Assembly (NCBI RefSeq): GCF_001653235.2
Contig: NC_035792.1
Span: 4,092,001-4,156,000, forward strand
Direction of reading: 5' to 3'
DNA from: Pochonia chlamydosporia 170
Taxonomy: Eukaryota > Ascomycota > Sordariomycetes > Hypocreales > Clavicipitaceae
DNA: 64,000 bases
A model generated the notes under the pieces. It did no database searches. It saw only the letters and a program-made list of their open reading frames with translations, and was not told the origin of the DNA. This document shows positions 35,903 through 46,445 of this stretch, in pieces (positions within the stretch are counted from its first letter, which is position 1; the number at the start of each line of letters is the position of its first letter). The position numbers were made by a program, and so were the translations under genes.

Positions 35903-37192
35903 CTATTGCCGCTGATGCCGATGAACATGCCGTCGCTCACCTCCAGAACGGCCACCTGAATACTCCTTGTCCGTCTCCTTCGCCACAGGGGTACTGGTTG
36001 ACGTGGTCGTCACAACCGCCACTGTTGACTTAGACCCATTGCCCTTCCCACCCTCAAATACGTCATTCCAAGGTTTAGGTATCGGTCCCGGCACCTCCGC
36101 CATAATCTCCTTTCCCTTGAACTCTGCTGGACCCTTAGTTTGCCCCGAATCACACCCACTCTCCAACTTCTTACAATAGTCCTGCCATGTCTTGCAGTTG
36201 GCCCTGCCAGTGGGAGGCGCGCTACTCCAACATGTCTTGCTCTGGTTATAGCAGTTCTTCACCGCCGCCCAGCACCCGTCTTCTGTGGAAAAGTTCGGCA
36301 CCTGCTTGGCACACCAGTTTGCGTTTTTGAGAATACAATCTGCCGGAACCCCTCCTTGAGCTTGCTTGGCTGTACTTGACGACGATGGCTTACCCTGCGG
36401 AATAAACACTTTGGGTCCTGGAATTGTATACTTTGGAAGTGGCTTCTTGTATATGTTGAACTTGACTCCAGGAGTATCTGCCGATACGTATCCCGGTATC
36501 GAAACGCTTTGCCCGTCCGGTATGTTTAGAGGTCCATCTGGCCCTTGTTGCACGTAAATCTGCGCACAACCAACATAGAACTGAGGATCTCCATCAACGG
36601 CATTATGCAGAGCCAGAATTTCAGGTCGAACAAGATAATACCCTGCCGGAAGCCCTGTCGGTAAATTCACCGAAAGAAGACCCTTGCTTGCAATGAGCCT
36701 ATCAACGCACCACTTTCCAGACGCAGTGTCAAGCCCATCTTCCCAGATCTTAAACCACCCCGGCCCAGCAGCAGAGTTGTTTGCATACATATCGTCAACC
36801 TTCTTCAGGTACACCGCGCAAGGGCCCAAGTGTCCAGGTGCAATCGCTCCTTGACGACTACCGTCAGAGTAGATGCGAAACTGAACAGTCAGAGTTGCCT
36901 TGTGTGGCACAGGACAAGTAAATTCCACCGGCTTGTTGCCATCGCGACCTACATACAAACACATAGTTAGCCAACCAAACCTCAATGAGAGACTTCAAAC
37001 TACGGCAGGCAAATACATACCGCAGGCCATGTCAGCCCCATCAATGGGATATATCGGTGCAGTGGCACCAGAACCACCACGCGGCATGCGCACACACGTC
37101 CCATCGCCTTGATTTTTCCCATTTATAAAGAGTGTTGAAAAGAGGGTGTGAGCGCTCGCCACCGAAGCGAGCGTCAAGAGTCCAAACTTCAT
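35903..37192 (-). CDS. AA9 lytic polysaccharide monooxygenase with C-terminal eight-cysteine module
   Basis: AA9 enzymes are secreted copper monooxygenases that cut cellulose or related glucans oxidatively. Exons are 37021-37192 and 35903-36948, in phase (405 residues). A 14-residue signal peptide ends in SVASA, so the mature protein starts with His15, the first copper ligand of the histidine brace. The second ligand is His97 in GHLGPC, and the axial Tyr is Tyr182 in QFYVGCAQ. The Ser-rich linker at about 245-258 leads to a module with eight cysteines (262, 270, 283, 290, 297, 309, 316, 323), then a Gly/Ser/Thr-rich tail. The module resembles the X278-type appendage of some Fusarium-group LPMOs, but this identification is from memory and its ligand is not known to me. 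It lacks a typical CBM1. Confidence 0.93.
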
Positions 37193-38076
37193 GGTTGATG
37201 ACTGCAGGATTCCCTTGCATAAGGCGAAAACATGTAGCAATCTAAAGAAACAAATCACTTTTTTGTAAACCAAGAAAATGGGGACAAAGTACAAGCACGG
37301 CATTATATAAAGCGGTTTGGTCGTCCCAAATTTCAAGCCCAACTCGCCTAACGAAGCAAGCCCTGAATGTCTCCTACAAGCAGTGAACAAACCCCTTCTT
37401 CGTGTTCCCATCACTCACACCAATTCAACCCAATGATTCTTCATTGACAGTTCTGTGATTCGCAATTGTAAACGAACAGAGCAGGGGGTCAGAAATCGCG
37501 TTCTCGCTAACAAAAGGTGCCAGCCCAACAGGAGCTCCGTGTCATGTATCCATTGTTGCATATTATGCTGTGTAACCTCATCTACTGCAGCCAACACCAA
37601 CCATCTTTCTTTACTAAGTTGCTTCTGGAACAAGGCGCCCAATTTAAGGTGCTTTTTCACTCCGCAGAGAAATAAACAAAGGGGCGCCAAATGCAAGGCT
37701 GTATCACCGACTTTGCTCCAAGACTCATACTAGCTGAATAATAGCCCGAAGAAAAAAAATGAGACCGAGATTAAGGGACAGCAGCAGAAGTTTCACCAGA
37801 CATGTTCAAACATTCGAGTGATATAAGGTCCATGAGTGGAGATTGAATGTAAATGCTTCCAAGACCAGAGACAGCCTAACCCAACCCAGCCTACCTTCTT
37901 TGCTTTCTTTATACTTGCACAGAAATAAGCTACCTCATACATGTCCACCAGTTACACGCCTCCCTAGCCATTGCAAAGAAACTTTTCGGCATCCCATCCC
38001 ACTCTGCGACCGTGTTACTCCGTATGGTACAGTTTAATAGTACAGTCGTGTTATTCGTCGGCGGGTATAGCAGTAT
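37193..38076. other. LPMO promoter and HSP10 3' region
   Basis: This 884-base gap lies between the LPMO start and the HSP10 stop. Near 37304-37313, about 115 bases upstream of the LPMO start, is a TATATAA-type sequence that could be a TATA box. No gene is supported. Confidence 0.5.
37305..37312 (-). promoter_or_regulatory. Candidate TATA box of the LPMO gene
   Basis: The sequence TATATAA reads on both strands at about 115 bases upstream of the LPMO start codon. Regulated secreted-enzyme genes in fungi often have a TATA box, so this is plausible. No transcription start is visible. Confidence 0.35.
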
Positions 38077-38704
38077 TTACTCGTTGATCTTGGCCAGAAT
38101 CCTGTTTCGCGTGAGCAATAGCATTAGTCACCGTCTCCATGTAACCTCCAGCGCATCAGCATCTGTAGGGTAACTTACTCGCTGTCACGGAACAGCTGGT
38201 ACTCCTCCTCGCCGGCCTTGACAGGCGAACCACCAAACTAGATGTACGTATTAGCGGGATTTGGGTTCAGCTTTTCCAAGCATCAACGGCGTGACCTACC
38301 GAGGGGATCAAGACACGGTCGCCAACGGTCACACCCATGGGCAGGCGGTTGCCCTTCTTGTCCAGGGCACCGGGTCCAACGGCCAGGACCTTGGCCTCGT
38401 TCAACTTCTCGACGCTGGATTCGGGGAGGAAGATGCCGCTTGCAGTCTTGGTCTCGGCCTTGATGCGCTGGACGAGGACGCGGTCCAGCAGGGGAGCGAG
38501 GGCTCGGATGGATCGAATTGAAGTAGCCTAATTGGAAGGAAAAGCAAGGAAGGTCAGTCGCCAAAGTGCAACAAGATTTGGACATGCCAATTGCCGAGGA
38601 TAGATCAAATGCAGCTTTTGAGGGAAGGCATTCATTCAAGGCTCAGCGGCCGATTCGCGCGGCTGCTACATGGCAATTATCTCGCGTTTCACATCACGTA
38701 CCAT
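38077..38704 (-). CDS. HSP10: Mitochondrial co-chaperonin HSP10 (GroES-type)
   Basis: HSP10 caps the mitochondrial HSP60 chaperonin and lets imported proteins fold. Coding exons are 38702-38704, 38300-38527, 38179-38237 and 38077-38101 (104 residues). The mature region includes PLLDRVLVQRI, GIFLPESS (mobile loop), KVLAVGPGA, GDRVLIPSFGG and YQLFRDSEILAKINE, which is full GroES length. The first coding exon is only the ATG, followed directly by GTACGT, so the initiator sits at the edge of the 5' leader exon and a 174-base intron precedes the second codon. This exon structure was deduced from phase and from the absence of an ATG before GCTACT in the main exon. Confidence 0.95.
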
Positions 38705-39500
38705 TGCTATTAGAATAAGTAAAGTTCAACAAAGGTACGCCGGGTCCGTAAGAGAAACAATCGTGAGATGATGAAAGGGGGTTCTGAAGATGCTGGGCTG
38801 GAGGAATCAAATCGAAGTGGAGCTGAACTCTCTTCCAAGAGCTTCGAGACGTTCAGCAATTTTTTTTTTTGGCCCGGGTCCCTGATTTCCCCGGTTCCGG
38901 CGCCCCGCGACAGCTGGAGCTACATGTAGTGTTGGCACCTAAGCCCAGCCGAGCTAATTGAACCAGACTCAACGACGGAGTAGAGAGATTGAAACTTGAC
39001 AAATATGGGAGCTTGATTTATACCGTCACAGCAATTGATGAGGCAATGGGTTCAATTTTATCGGCTCTTTGGGGCCAATTGTGTTATTGGCCCCTATACA
39101 TGCGACATGCAACATGCAGTTGAACTGCTGTGAGCGTCTCTGCTCAACTTGGAAGGAATCAGACGTCTACTTGCCCAGTGCCATCAAGTGCCCAAGTTTA
39201 CTTCGTCAAGGTGGCTGCAGCAGCTGCACGCCCATCGCATTACATCCATGTCCCATCGCATCACAGCAACGACCTCGTTTTTCATCAATCATGGCTTACA
39301 CGGAGTATGCAGTTGTGTGTTTGCGATCTTGTCTTGTTTGTCCCAGACGTCAGCAACCGACCCCCTGTCTGCATGCATATGTGCCTATCTCGCACGCATG
39401 CCCATTCGATCAAAAACAAAACCAACAATGGTGACTTTGCGCTTCCCCAAGTAAAACTCCTGCATCAGTAAGCCGACCGACCAAATCCAAGTCTTACAAT
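38705..39500. other. Divergent intergenic region, HSP10 / NLR
   Basis: About 0.8 kb separates the HSP10 start (-) and the NLR start (+). It holds an 11-base poly(T) at 38860-38870 and a heat-shock-element-like site (38832-38856). No gene is supported. Confidence 0.5.
38832..38856 (-). promoter_or_regulatory. Weak candidate heat shock element upstream of HSP10
   Basis: Five contiguous five-base units (cTTCc, aAGAg, cTTCg, aGACg, tTCAg) follow the alternating nTTCn/nGAAn pattern of a heat shock element, with exact matches only in units 1 and 3. It lies about 130-150 bases upstream of the HSP10 start, where such a site is expected. HSP10 genes are usually HSF-controlled, but this match is imperfect. 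Confidence 0.3.
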
Positions 39501-42500
39501 ATGCTAAGACGCTTCAAAGCCAAGATAAAACGAACTGCCTCACCGTCAAACTCGCCATTGCCAAGCACATCTGAAGACGCGGACGAGTTTCCGTCCTTGA
39601 CGCTTCAAACTCCGCATGAGGACATCCCCGTCAAAGAAACACTCGGTCTACTACGTTTATTCCCCCACAACAATGACTGCGAGAGTGAGAATGAGAATGA
39701 GAGTCAGCCGGACATGCCAGCGCCTCAGAGTTATCCAGTGGATATAATTGCAGTTCATGGCCTCGGCGGGAATGCCTACAAAACCTGGACTCATAACCCA
39801 GATAAAACGCTGTGGCTTCGTGACTTGCTACCCAAGTCCCTCCCCGGATGTCGCGTTTACACCTACGGCTATCCCTCCAGTGTATTCTCTGAATCGACTG
39901 CCAGAGTAAACGAGTTTGCACGAGTGCTTCTGGTCAAGATACGAGATCTCCGAGAGCGAGGGGACTCAAATACGGTATGGTACTGCCAACTCAACTTGCT
40001 ACAAAACGAAAACTACCAATCGGCTGGCTAATCTAATTATTGGCCAAGGGACAGCGGCCCATCATTTTTGTATGCCATAGTCTTGGCGGTATTGTCTTCA
40101 AACAGGTTCAACAGATATTCACCAAACTCCTTGTTGTTTCATAAAGAGCGAGCTAACTCATGGCAATAAGGCATTGGTATTAGCCCACCAAGAGGAAAAG
40201 TACTACGGAGAAGTGCTAAGTTGCGTCGCTGGCGTGGCCTTTCTTGGGACTCCTCATAAAGGCAGTAGACTTGCCAGCTATGGCACCATCTTGGCCACAA
40301 TCACCAACGCCTTTACTACGACTACGACTGCTGGATTGTCATCTAAAGCCACCCGGGCCGATCTTCTTGATCATCTCAGCCACCACTCCGACGAGCTTTA
40401 CGATCTCGTCATGGCAGCTCGAAACCGCCTGCACAACCTCCAAGTAGTTTCCTTCCATGAACTTAATCCGATGCCTCCTCCACTGTCGTCAATAGTAAGT
40501 AGTCATTCACGTTATTCATTCTCCTCCCAGGTGAGACGGCTTTGAAAAGTGCCTGCGACTCAAAGTAACATTATGTCGATGAATAGGTCGTTGACCGTAC
40601 CTCTGCCACTCTGGGAATTCCTAACGAGGAAGTAATCCCTATGTACGAAACTCACAGAAGCATTTGCAAATATCCCGGTGAGACAGAAAGCTATAAGATG
40701 GTAGCCCATGCTCTTCGTAGGATCGCGACTAAAGCATTAGCCGGTGGTCAAACGCTGCAGCGAACAAGCACCAACTCATCTAGCAGAAGTGAGTCAGGCA
40801 GAACTTATGTACATGGTGATAATCTCTGACGCTTTTTGTTTTCTTTTCCTTTTCTCTTCAAAGCCCTTAGTGAAATCGAAAGAACGTGTTTAAGACTCCT
40901 CCGCCCAGATGGCGACCTCGACGAGGACGACCAAGAGCCGAGACTTGCAAAGCCAATTCCGGGTACTTGCCAATGGATATACACACACAAATCCTTCACG
41001 TATTGGCTTGAGAATGGTAACAATGCCCTGCTTTGGCTTACAGGGGACCCAGGGTGCGGCAAAACGACCCTGGCTGTCTCTCTTACTCAATACCTCGAAG
41101 AATGCCGTGGGAGGCAGATAGCCCACAATGTCGCTGTCTATTTTTGTAGCAGCAAACACAACAAACAAACAGACGCAAAAACGGTTCTAATGGGTCTGAT
41201 TTATCAAATTCTTAGCCGCCATCGCTCACTGATTTCGCATGTTCGACGAGTATTTGACATACAAGGACAGAGCATGGTGAACTCCTCCTCCTCTCTTTGG
41301 AGTATTTTTACTAGCCTCACGAAAGATCCGAAAACGAAGCCCCTCTATGTGATTCTAGATGCTCTGGACGAGTGTGAGAGTACTTCATGTCGTTGGCTTC
41401 TCGACTCAATATCCGCCTTGCTGGCGGAATCTTCTGAGACCCAAGTCAAATTCTTTGTGACAAGCCGGCCGTTTCTTCGTTCACATTACGTCGGTGCCAT
41501 TGGAACTACGGAACCTCATGTATCTATTGATGAGGCGCAATCCGGTTATATACGAGACCTTGACACATTCATCCAACAGAGGATTGCAGAGATATCTCTC
41601 AAACGTCAATATCCGAGCGAAGTGAAAACTTACCTGCTCGAAGCCATAAGCGCCAAGGCGGACCAAACATTCTTATGGATTCATATTGTTCTTGCATTAG
41701 TAGAGGAGAGCCTACTTACCTCCCTCAAGGATTTCCGCAACATCATAGCCGGTATCCCCGACAAACTCGCAGAGACATACATGAGATACCTGTCGGTAGT
41801 TCCTTCTGACCATCAAGTCATTGCGTCCCATTTGCTGAAACTCTTACTGGCAAGCTCGCGACCTTTGCACCTTGACGAACTCAATGCTGCTTTGACAATC
41901 AACTCTTCACATACCACGGTCGAGGACGTAGCCGAGGAATCCCACACTGCAATGGCCCATACAGTCCAGGGCATCCTAGGTCCTCTTGCAAGGCTCTACG
42001 GGTCCAAGGTGTCACTTGTTCACCAGTCACTAAAAGAATATCTGCTGGACAAGGGAAACACGTCCGGCAGCTTCTGTGCCACGTATTCGGTGAATGAACA
42101 AGACTCGGCGTTGCAGATGGCCTGTGCCTGCATTCGATACCTGTGCCTTGAGGACTTTGATTTTGATTTCTTCTCTACAAACGACTCATCCCTTGTCGGT
42201 ATGGCCGGTCTTCACGGCGAGCTCCCCACATTCGGTCTTAGTGACGATGATTCTCAGGACGAAACGCACAACCTCCATTCTGACTTGCTATTCCGTGACC
42301 CAGCCGTGCTAAACCAAGAGGTGTGCCGCATGCTCGCTAGTACATATGGCTTTTACAGCTACGCATCGCTCCATTGGACAGAGCATTTTGCCTTGTGCGA
42401 GGATGTCGCGTCGGATGACATCCGAGACGCAGCTCTTCAGCTTTTAGACGCCGAGAACGCGCGCTGCCGCAACTGGTTGCACTTCTACGACGCCCATTCC

Positions 42501-43619
42501 GTTGATTCAAGTACAGAAAGGTTAATTGGACAACATCCAGTCGTCTTGGCAGCTTATTTTGGCTTGCACTCTACCCTCAAGAGTCAACTTGCGAGCTCGA
42601 ATGCCCCTCAGGCCACCAAGAACCGGGGTCTTTTCTGGTCATCGCAGCGCGGACACGAACGCATTACTTCCACTCTCCTCGCGGTTGGTGCCGATCCTAA
42701 TTCACGAGAACTCGACCAGCAAACAGCACTTACAGTCGCCTCCGAGCACGGCCATCACGCCACCGTCGTTGCCCTTCTGACAGACAAGCGGACAGACATC
42801 AACGCACCGGGGCGAAAGGGCAGGAGTGCGCTTTCATTTGCATGCGGTAACGGTCACGATAGAATCATGAAAGAGCTACTAGCACGGGGTTGTGACGCCA
42901 ATCACACTGATTACTCCAAGACCACTCCATTCATATGGGCCGTCGGAGGCGGCCACCGCACCATCATCTCAGCTCTGGCAAAGCAAAAGAATCGGGTCAA
43001 CATCAACCACCAGGATAAGGAAGGTCGTACGGCCGTTTCGTGGGCCGCAGGAGACGGCATGGACGACGTCCTACAGCACCTACTCAAGCTACCAGGCATT
43101 GATGTCAACATCTTAGACAACAAGGGGAAATCACCACTCTCCTGGGCCGCTGGCAACGGCTGCGCAAACGCAATTGCAGTGCTCCTTCGAAATCCCGGGA
43201 TCGACGTCATGAGTCTTGACAAGGACAACAGAAACGCCATATCGTGGGCCTGCCAAGATGGGCATCATGACGCGCTCGTCAGACTCCTAGACAGGATGAA
43301 GTCGGCGGCAGACTCCGAAGACGTATCTGGCTGGACGCCCCTGGCGTGGGCTATTCAAAATGATGCGCCTAGGACTGTTCGTGCCCTCATCACCAGCGGC
43401 TGCGTCGATATTGAGCGGCGTGACCATGGCGGAAGAACAGCCTTGTATTGGGCTGTCGAGTATGGACATGCCCCTGTTGTGAAGGTCCTTCTGGAGGAGG
43501 GAGCCAACCCAGAGGCTAGAAATAGTTGGGGCGATACACCAATAGCAATGGCCCAACGGTCTGAGCGGGCTGATTTGCAAGAGTTGCTGAGCGATTTCCT
43601 TTGCAAGGGGAGCGTTTGA
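39501..43619 (+). CDS. NOD-like receptor: alpha/beta-hydrolase, NACHT, ankyrin repeats
   Basis: Five exons (39501-39974, 40049-40105, 40171-40494, 40587-40788, 40864-43619) join in phase into 1270 residues. The N-terminal domain (about 75-340) is a lipase-like alpha/beta hydrolase: DIIAVHGLGG (81-90), the nucleophile elbow VCHSLGG with Ser169, and AFLGTPHKGS. The NACHT NTPase has Walker A GDPGCGKTT (413-421) and Walker B YVILDALDEC (514-523), followed by SRP and a helical region. From about 910 to 1262 there are about ten ankyrin repeats (for example GRTAVSWAAGDG, GKSPLSWAAGNG, GRTALYWAVEYG). In fungi this architecture belongs to the NLR families linked to non-self recognition and programmed cell death (established for relatives). 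Ligand and effector outcome are unknown here. The gene is intact with no frame breaks. Confidence 0.93.
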
Positions 43620-44029
43620 CGTTTGCTGTTGATTCTCGTTAGGACTTGCCGTCCAAAGGGGGAACCGAAGCTTATGTAACGCGTTCACCAGAGACGTCAA
43701 TTACTGCCTTCTCTCCAAGAATTTACCACTATTTATATTCATTATGCCAACTACCTAAGTACACATCCATCGATGCTATACCGTTCTTGACTTATACCAC
43801 ATGCCTTGAGGCACACCTGTAAGCCATGTATGTTCCTATTTTCCACTATCGAATTCTTCTTGATGCTCCCTACTAGTTTGTTCTTGCAACTATGCAAAGT
43901 CAATGTCCCAACCATCTTATCAGAGATCCAGTCCCTGCCTTCAGAAAAACGCCACGTAAATAAAAGCCATATCCAACTATGGCACCATATTCAAAGAGAA
44001 CCACTCCTGCTCTCCCACCTTGGAATCTA
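43620..44029. other. Shared 3' region of convergent NLR and kinase genes
   Basis: This 410-base AT-rich stretch lies between two stop codons and should hold both 3' UTRs. No gene is supported. Confidence 0.5.
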
Positions 44030-46445
44030 TTATGTCTTGGACTGCTGTTGCTGAGACGCTGGGGGTTCCAACACGTGACTATGGTCCTCGGCAGGAATGA
44101 CTTCGCCATTCTCTAGCTGCTGACATATGACCGTGTCAGCAATCCACGACTCGTTCAAAATTTCGTCCATCTTGGCACGGGTCTTTGGGTCAAGGTCCAG
44201 CATGCGGTGAACAATGTGGCGGCTTTCTCGAGGCAACAATCGGAGAATCCTCCATGGGCCACGGATGATTTCCTTGCGCTCTCCTGTGGTACTCTGGCTC
44301 TGGGACTGCTGGCTCTGAGAATCTGTCGTAGATGAGGCTTCGGATCCCTCCTTCCCATGGTGATGCGAACTGTGTGAGTGATGGCGATGATGACCCTTTT
44401 CTTTCAGATCCTCGTCAGTCAAGAACTCCCTCGGCACCGTGTTGGACAGATTGCCCGTTGATTTTGAATGTCCAATCAGTTTTGTAGGATCGTGTCCGGG
44501 AGTAGGATCGGCCGCGAAGAGTTTGAATGAGTTGTCCGTCATTCTTGGAATCTTCCATGGGAAGCGTCGCAAGGTCATGCAGCAGAAGATGATGGCAAGC
44601 GACCAGATATCTACAGCTGCTGCATCGTACTCTTTCACATCATAAACTTCCGGCGCCAGATATGGGTCGGATCCAACGATACCTATATCGCCAGTCAGCA
44701 TGTGGCTTTAGAACATTTTGATCGTAATTCAAATATGTAACTCACCTTTTGCAGGAACAGTGTCGTTCTCGAAGGGATATTTGAAGACATGGGCACTACC
44801 AAAATCAATGATCTTCATAATTCCCTTATCGCTGACGACAACATTGTCCAACTTCAAATCCCGGTGAGCCAGCCCAACACTGTGCAAATACGTGACTCCA
44901 TTCAAAATTTGCAAGAAGCAGCATCGGATTTCTTCCCGGGTCATTCGGCCTGTCATGACAATTGCGAATAGGTCAAATGGTGCGTATTCCATAACTTCGA
45001 ACCATCGACCCTTTTCTTGAAGAATATCCAAAGTCTCAATAATGTTGCCATGATGCAGTGTTGACCCGACACAAAATTCGGCAGTTACTTTTTTGTTGTA
45101 CTCCTTCTCTGTCTCGTAGCTATGCCTGGCTCTAAACTCTTTGACTGCGAAAACGGTATTGTCCTCCTTGCGGCGCATTAATCGGACTGAGCCGCCAGCG
45201 CCGGCGCCAAGGACCTTACCGAGCTTTCCGTATCGCGATGACAGCCCATGGTCATCGCTGAACGGAAGTTGCTGGTTGGTAGACCGGTGTGTAGGGGGGG
45301 TCCTGGTCCCCGGTGCTGGCGAAGATTCTCTCTTTTTGTGGTGATGGTGATGCTGGTTGTGGCCGGACATTCTGAAAAAGCGTTTAAGATCCGCCATCGA
45401 TCCCTGGGGCGCATGACCCGAACCACCTCCTGCACCATCCGCAGCGAGAAGCTCATCACTTTTACCAAACACACCCGACCCACGTTTTTCAGTCAAGTTC
45501 GTCTTGGAGCTGCTCGGGGACCCATGCTTCTTCTTTCTAGAAAACACAAAACGAGGATCAATCGTGTGTCGCGACGGGTGCGACTGTGGTGGTGGTCTTT
45601 TCCCTTTGGCGTAGGGATCATTCGCGTCACCGCCAGGCGTCATTGGCTTCGAATAGAAGTTGGATGCGGAGCTTCGCGACGGACTCGATTCTCGAGACAC
45701 AGGGACAGAGCCGGGGCCAACGCCGAACATACCCCTTCTGTGGGACTTGTGATCTTCAACGGAAGACGATCGTCTCATAACATGATCGGAAGAAGCAGGT
45801 CGGTGAGCAAGAGGCTTGCGATCCTCAATCACAGGGGATTTGTCGTGTGACGTCGAGGCTTGAGGTGTGATGATTTGAGGATCGCTAGCGCTAGCACTTT
45901 TGTCGTCCGGTCCTTTGGATATTCTCTTTTCAGCGACTGTTGCGGACGGACCCGAACCGGCGGGTGTAAGTGGCGGAGAAGCCAACGCCGAGAGCCTTGG
46001 GCTGCCATGGGGAGAGTAGAAGTTGGAAGAATTGGGTGTTGGGAGTCTAGTTGAATCTGCCGACTCATCATCCCGGGACGCAACCTTGATTGGCCAAATG
46101 TCAGATCTGTGTAACCGCAAAAAACATTGGCAAGTGATGCCGCAGTTACAAGGATCTACTCACTCTAGAAGGTGGGAGAGAAAAGGCTTCGAATTGGAAA
46201 GTATTCATGCGTCTCTCTTGCAGGGGACGGCCTTGTAGAGATTTGGTGAAAGCTTTAAGCTGGTCCGCAGCAACCTCAGAGAAGCTATAGTCTTGATCTT
46301 GACTGGGGGCGGTGGCTGTTACCGAGGGCGAAATTTCCTCTATAGAAGAGGCAAATCGAACGGCCGGGGCATCATCTTTGGCCTTGGACTCGTCACCGGG
46401 AGCATTTGCAGAAGTGTGCGATGGCTCCGGGGCTGTTGCTGACAT
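44030..46445 (-). CDS. SAT4: Serine/threonine protein kinase, HAL4/SAT4-type
   Basis: Yeast Sat4/Hal4 and Hal5 keep potassium transporters at the plasma membrane and affect salt tolerance. Exons are 46164-46445, 44746-46084 and 44030-44682 (757 residues, in phase). The first 380 residues are disordered, rich in Ser, Pro and Lys, with a His run ([10 protein letters not shown]). The kinase domain starts near 382: GAGAGGSV loop (about 387-393), Lys409 in [14 protein letters not shown] with Asp503, DFGSAH with Asp521, and [12 protein letters not shown] Ser/Gln/His-rich insert lies inside the C lobe near 630-680, as in the fungal nitrogen-permease-reactivator/Hal subfamily. The short Hal4-type FRMSGHN segment supports the assignment, but Hal4 and Hal5 cannot be separated. 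The acceptor at 46085-46086 was chosen because the next upstream AG gives a stop. Confidence 0.92.
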
